From contig CAAGII010000031.1 of NCBI GenBank assembly GCA_900769875.1, positions 1 through 6,828 of the forward strand: a stretch of 6,828 bases of DNA. Direction: 5' to 3'. This stretch comes from Clostridia bacterium. Lineage in GTDB: Bacteria; Bacillota; Clostridia; Christensenellales; Aristaeellaceae. The translations under genes and the position numbers were made by a program. Below are positions 5,489-6,828 of this stretch, piece after piece (positions within the stretch are counted from its first letter, which is position 1; the number at the start of each line of letters is the position of its first letter). The notes under the pieces were generated by a model. The model had not been told where the DNA came from, searched no databases, and worked only from the letters and a program-made list of their open reading frames with translations.

Positions 5489-5806
5489 ATGGGCCTGTTT
5501 TTCGGAAGCAAGCGGCGCAACATCCGTGCATGGGAGTATGCGCTGTTCGAGGGAAAGAACGACTATCTTGCCCTGCCCAATATCGCTCTGTATGAAAAAC
5601 TGACGGAGGCTCAGATCGAGAACGATTGCCGGGTTATTCTGGATAGCGCGCAGATCATCGCCCGGACAGAAGACCCCAAGGTATCCAGAAGCCGCAGAAA
5701 GCTTATTCGGGAGCGCTACAAGCACCTGATGACGCTGAAGCCCTTCGCAGACCGCTCTCAGCGCACTTTGATCAAGGACGCTGAACGGGCTTACAGGACA
5801 ATCTAG
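5489..5806 (+). CDS. Hypothetical protein, 105 residues, first gene of the downstream unit
   Basis: I do not recognise this protein. It is a soluble, charged, mainly helical sequence. It begins MGLFFGSKRRNIRAWEYALF, has an acidic-to-hydrophobic middle (YEKLTEAQIENDCRVILDSA) and a strongly basic region around 67-80 (SRSRRKLIRERYKHLM), and ends EDA-like in AERAYRTI. There is no signal peptide, membrane segment or cysteine motif. The start is supported by GGTGGTGA seven to eight bases before ATG 5489, a fair rather than strong site, and by the extended -10 promoter upstream. The next gene follows after 12 bp, so the two form an operon and may act together. The middle part loosely recalls a helical module seen in small hypothetical proteins of gut Firmicutes, but this is only an impression. 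Confidence 0.75.
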   Translation: MGLFFGSKRRNIRAWEYALFEGKNDYLALPNIALYEKLTEAQIENDCRVILDSAQIIARTEDPKVSRSRRKLIRERYKHLMTLKPFADRSQRTLIKDAERAYRTI

Positions 5807-5818
5807 CGAGGCATCTCG

Positions 5819-6424
5819 ATGAAGTGGGAAGATTATTATGCCCGGTTCTGGGAATGGGCCGAAAGCACGCAAATCAGCAGAGTATCATCATTAACTGATT
5901 TCACATTCTCTGCTGAGGTTGCTGAGATTGCCAATGAATTCTTTGATGAGAAGATTTCTACCCGTCTGGTAAAGCGCGCCATGCAAAACGGCATACGCTT
6001 CACGCCGGCTGAGATCATCGGGCTCGGCGGCTGTCTGACGGAAGAGGTGTTCAAGGAAGTCATCCGCAGCCGCCGGGGGCAGTTCACCGCTGAGCAGTAC
6101 GAGGAACTGGAAGGCCTCTGCTTTGATGAGGATCTGCTCGAAGCTGTAGCCAAAGCAGACGGCATCCGCCGCGAGATCGATGACCTGCCCTTTGAACCGG
6201 AGATCGCTATTGTACAGCCGGTGAGAAAGGGGCCGGGCATCCTTGCTACGCTGCTTGGCCTTGCCTCGGATGCAGGCTCCAGACGCAGCCACCCGGGACG
6301 CTGCACAGGCGACTGCTCCAGTTGTCCCGCACACTATGGCTATCGCTATGGCCGCTGGTATTATGGTCACCACCATACTCACGGCTGTGAGTTCGGCGGA
6401 AATGACGGGAGCGGAAAGCCGTAA
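5819..6424 (+). CDS. Hypothetical protein with Cys/His/Tyr/Gly-rich C-terminal tail
   Basis: A 201-residue protein I cannot assign. Residues 1-130 look like a helical soluble domain (MKWEDYYARFWEWAESTQIS; FTPAEIIGLGGCLTEEVFKE; QYEELEGLCFDEDLLEAVAK). A short linker with a hydrophobic patch (GPGILATLLGLAS, 138-150) follows. The last 45 residues are quite different: C162, C166 and C169, then HYGYRYGRWYYGHHHTHGC (172-190) and a glycine-rich end. Four cysteines and five histidines in under 30 residues suggest metal binding. GAGG (5808-5811) lies seven bases before the ATG, and the gene follows its partner by 12 bp. The 5' third (about 5880-5970) is visibly more AT-rich than the surrounding genes, which may mean separate acquisition. 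A terminator follows at 6478. The tail may be a small metal site or an interaction tail; no enzyme function is evident. Confidence 0.8.
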   Translation: MKWEDYYARFWEWAESTQISRVSSLTDFTFSAEVAEIANEFFDEKISTRLVKRAMQNGIRFTPAEIIGLGGCLTEEVFKEVIRSRRGQFTAEQYEELEGLCFDEDLLEAVAKADGIRREIDDLPFEPEIAIVQPVRKGPGILATLLGLASDAGSRRSHPGRCTGDCSSCPAHYGYRYGRWYYGHHHTHGCEFGGNDGSGKP

Positions 6425-6477
6425 TGCCATAGAGCATGACAACGACAGAAGAATCTTCGCCATGGCTTTTTCAGAAA

Positions 6478-6506
6478 GGGCGCTCCGCTTTGGAACGCCC
6501 GTTTTT
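6478..6506 (+). terminator. Rho-independent terminator of the downstream unit
   Basis: GGGCGCTCC (6478-6486), loop GCTTT, GGAACGCCC (6492-6500) form a stem of five and three pairs around one C-A mismatch, followed by GTTTTT. It ends the two-gene unit 54 bp past its stop. The minus-strand reading lacks a good T-run, so it serves the convergent gene poorly. Confidence 0.8.
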
Positions 6507-6556
6507 GATACTCAGCCACTGTGCCAGTGCAGGCGAAACCGATAAGCTCCCCGCCG

Positions 6557-6828
6557 TTATTCAACCAGCGCCTCAGCAAATGCATTGTAGTTTTCCGTCT
6601 CGAAGCCCCTGCTGAAGATGGCAAATTCGATCAGATCGAAATGGTAACGGCAATCCTTCAGCACACTGGCATAGGCTTTTGCCACAACCTTCGGGTCATT
6701 CCGGAAAGCACCGCAGCCGAAAGCACCCAGCACGAGGATATCCACGTCGTTTCGTGCTGCCACGGCAAGAATACTCCGAGCACGCTTCTCATGGAGTTGC
6801 TGCAGCGCATCCGGGGTGATGCTGACCG
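6557..6828 (-). CDS. TIGR02452-type PARG-like macrodomain protein (N-terminus off the right edge)
   Basis: The visible C-terminal 89 residues include HEKRARSILAVAARNDVDI, then LVLGAFGCGAFRNDPKVVAK and FDLIEFAIFSRG. The LVLGAxGCGxFxNDPxxVA signature followed by a strand F-D-x-(I/V)-x-F-A-I is characteristic of the TIGR02452/DUF2263 family, microbial poly(ADP-ribose) glycohydrolase-like macrodomains. The G-A-F-G-C-G loop would contact the ADP-ribose phosphates. The catalytic GGG...QEE motif of PARG enzymes lies upstream, outside the window, so activity cannot be judged. The reading frame is open from the window edge to TAA 6559-6557; an internal GTG at 6763 is not the true start, because family sequence continues upstream of it. 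It is convergent with the two-gene unit, and 132 bp holding only the terminator separates them. It may be cargo with an NAD/ADP-ribose role or a host gene. Confidence 0.85.
   Translation of the reverse strand, partial: VSITPDALQQLHEKRARSILAVAARNDVDILVLGAFGCGAFRNDPKVVAKAYASVLKDCRYHFDLIEFAIFSRGFETENYNAFAEALVE

Noticed and set aside
3461..5872. An 803-codon open frame on the minus strand
   Set aside because: It runs antisense across recombinases 2 and 3 and the next gene, all of which have clear domains and ribosome sites. Its translation is low-complexity and resembles no family, and it arises from GC-rich codon bias.
5891..6463. A 190-codon minus-strand frame and a related 156-codon frame over the tail-protein gene
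   Set aside because: Both are antisense to a gene with a promoter, a ribosome site and a downstream terminator on the plus strand. Neither shows a domain.
6243..6545. A 100-codon plus-strand frame overlapping the end of the tail protein
   Set aside because: It has no ribosome site, runs through the terminator, and has an alanine-rich shadow-like composition.

Overview
The window looks like part of a mobile genetic element from a moderately GC-rich Firmicute, probably a gut Clostridia-type bacterium. The reasons are Bacillota-style Shine-Dalgarno sequences (AAAGGAGG, GGAGGTG), a run of large serine recombinases, and small regulators of a kind I associate with clostridial integrative elements. 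The species call is inference. No RNA genes or CRISPR arrays were seen.

Positions 1-2222 hold a leftward and a rightward regulatory unit. The leftward unit reads an XRE-type repressor-like gene (1171-1395), a 22-codon leader ORF (967-1035), and a large serine recombinase (rec1, 974 leftward, running off the left edge). The rightward unit holds an HTH/double zinc-finger protein (1535-2002) overlapping a 53-residue SHOCT-like small protein (1992-2153). Two related 30-bp promoter-like blocks (1415-1444 on minus, 2169-2198 on plus) flank this rightward pair and point outward, one at the XRE gene and one at the second recombinase. Two inverted repeats (1079-1117 and 1427-1452) overlap candidate promoters and are the best operator or recombination-site candidates.

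Positions 2223-5335 hold two more large serine recombinases, rec2 and rec3, which overlap by 22 bp and end in a strong rho-independent terminator (5351-5379). All three recombinases keep the catalytic serine and the S-x-S/L-S-R-F-A-R-N region. Rec3 has the usual zinc ribbon plus coiled coil. Rec2 has no visible coiled coil and carries a second zinc-ribbon module in its place. Together they probably provide excision and integration, with the small DNA-binding proteins as regulators.

Positions 5400-6506 form a self-contained two-gene unit with its own extended -10 promoter and terminator. It encodes two proteins I cannot name, and the second ends in a striking Cys/His/Tyr/Gly-rich tail. It may be cargo. 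Convergent to it, the right edge holds the C-terminal part of a TIGR02452-type, poly(ADP-ribose)-glycohydrolase-like macrodomain gene. No element end is visible with certainty.
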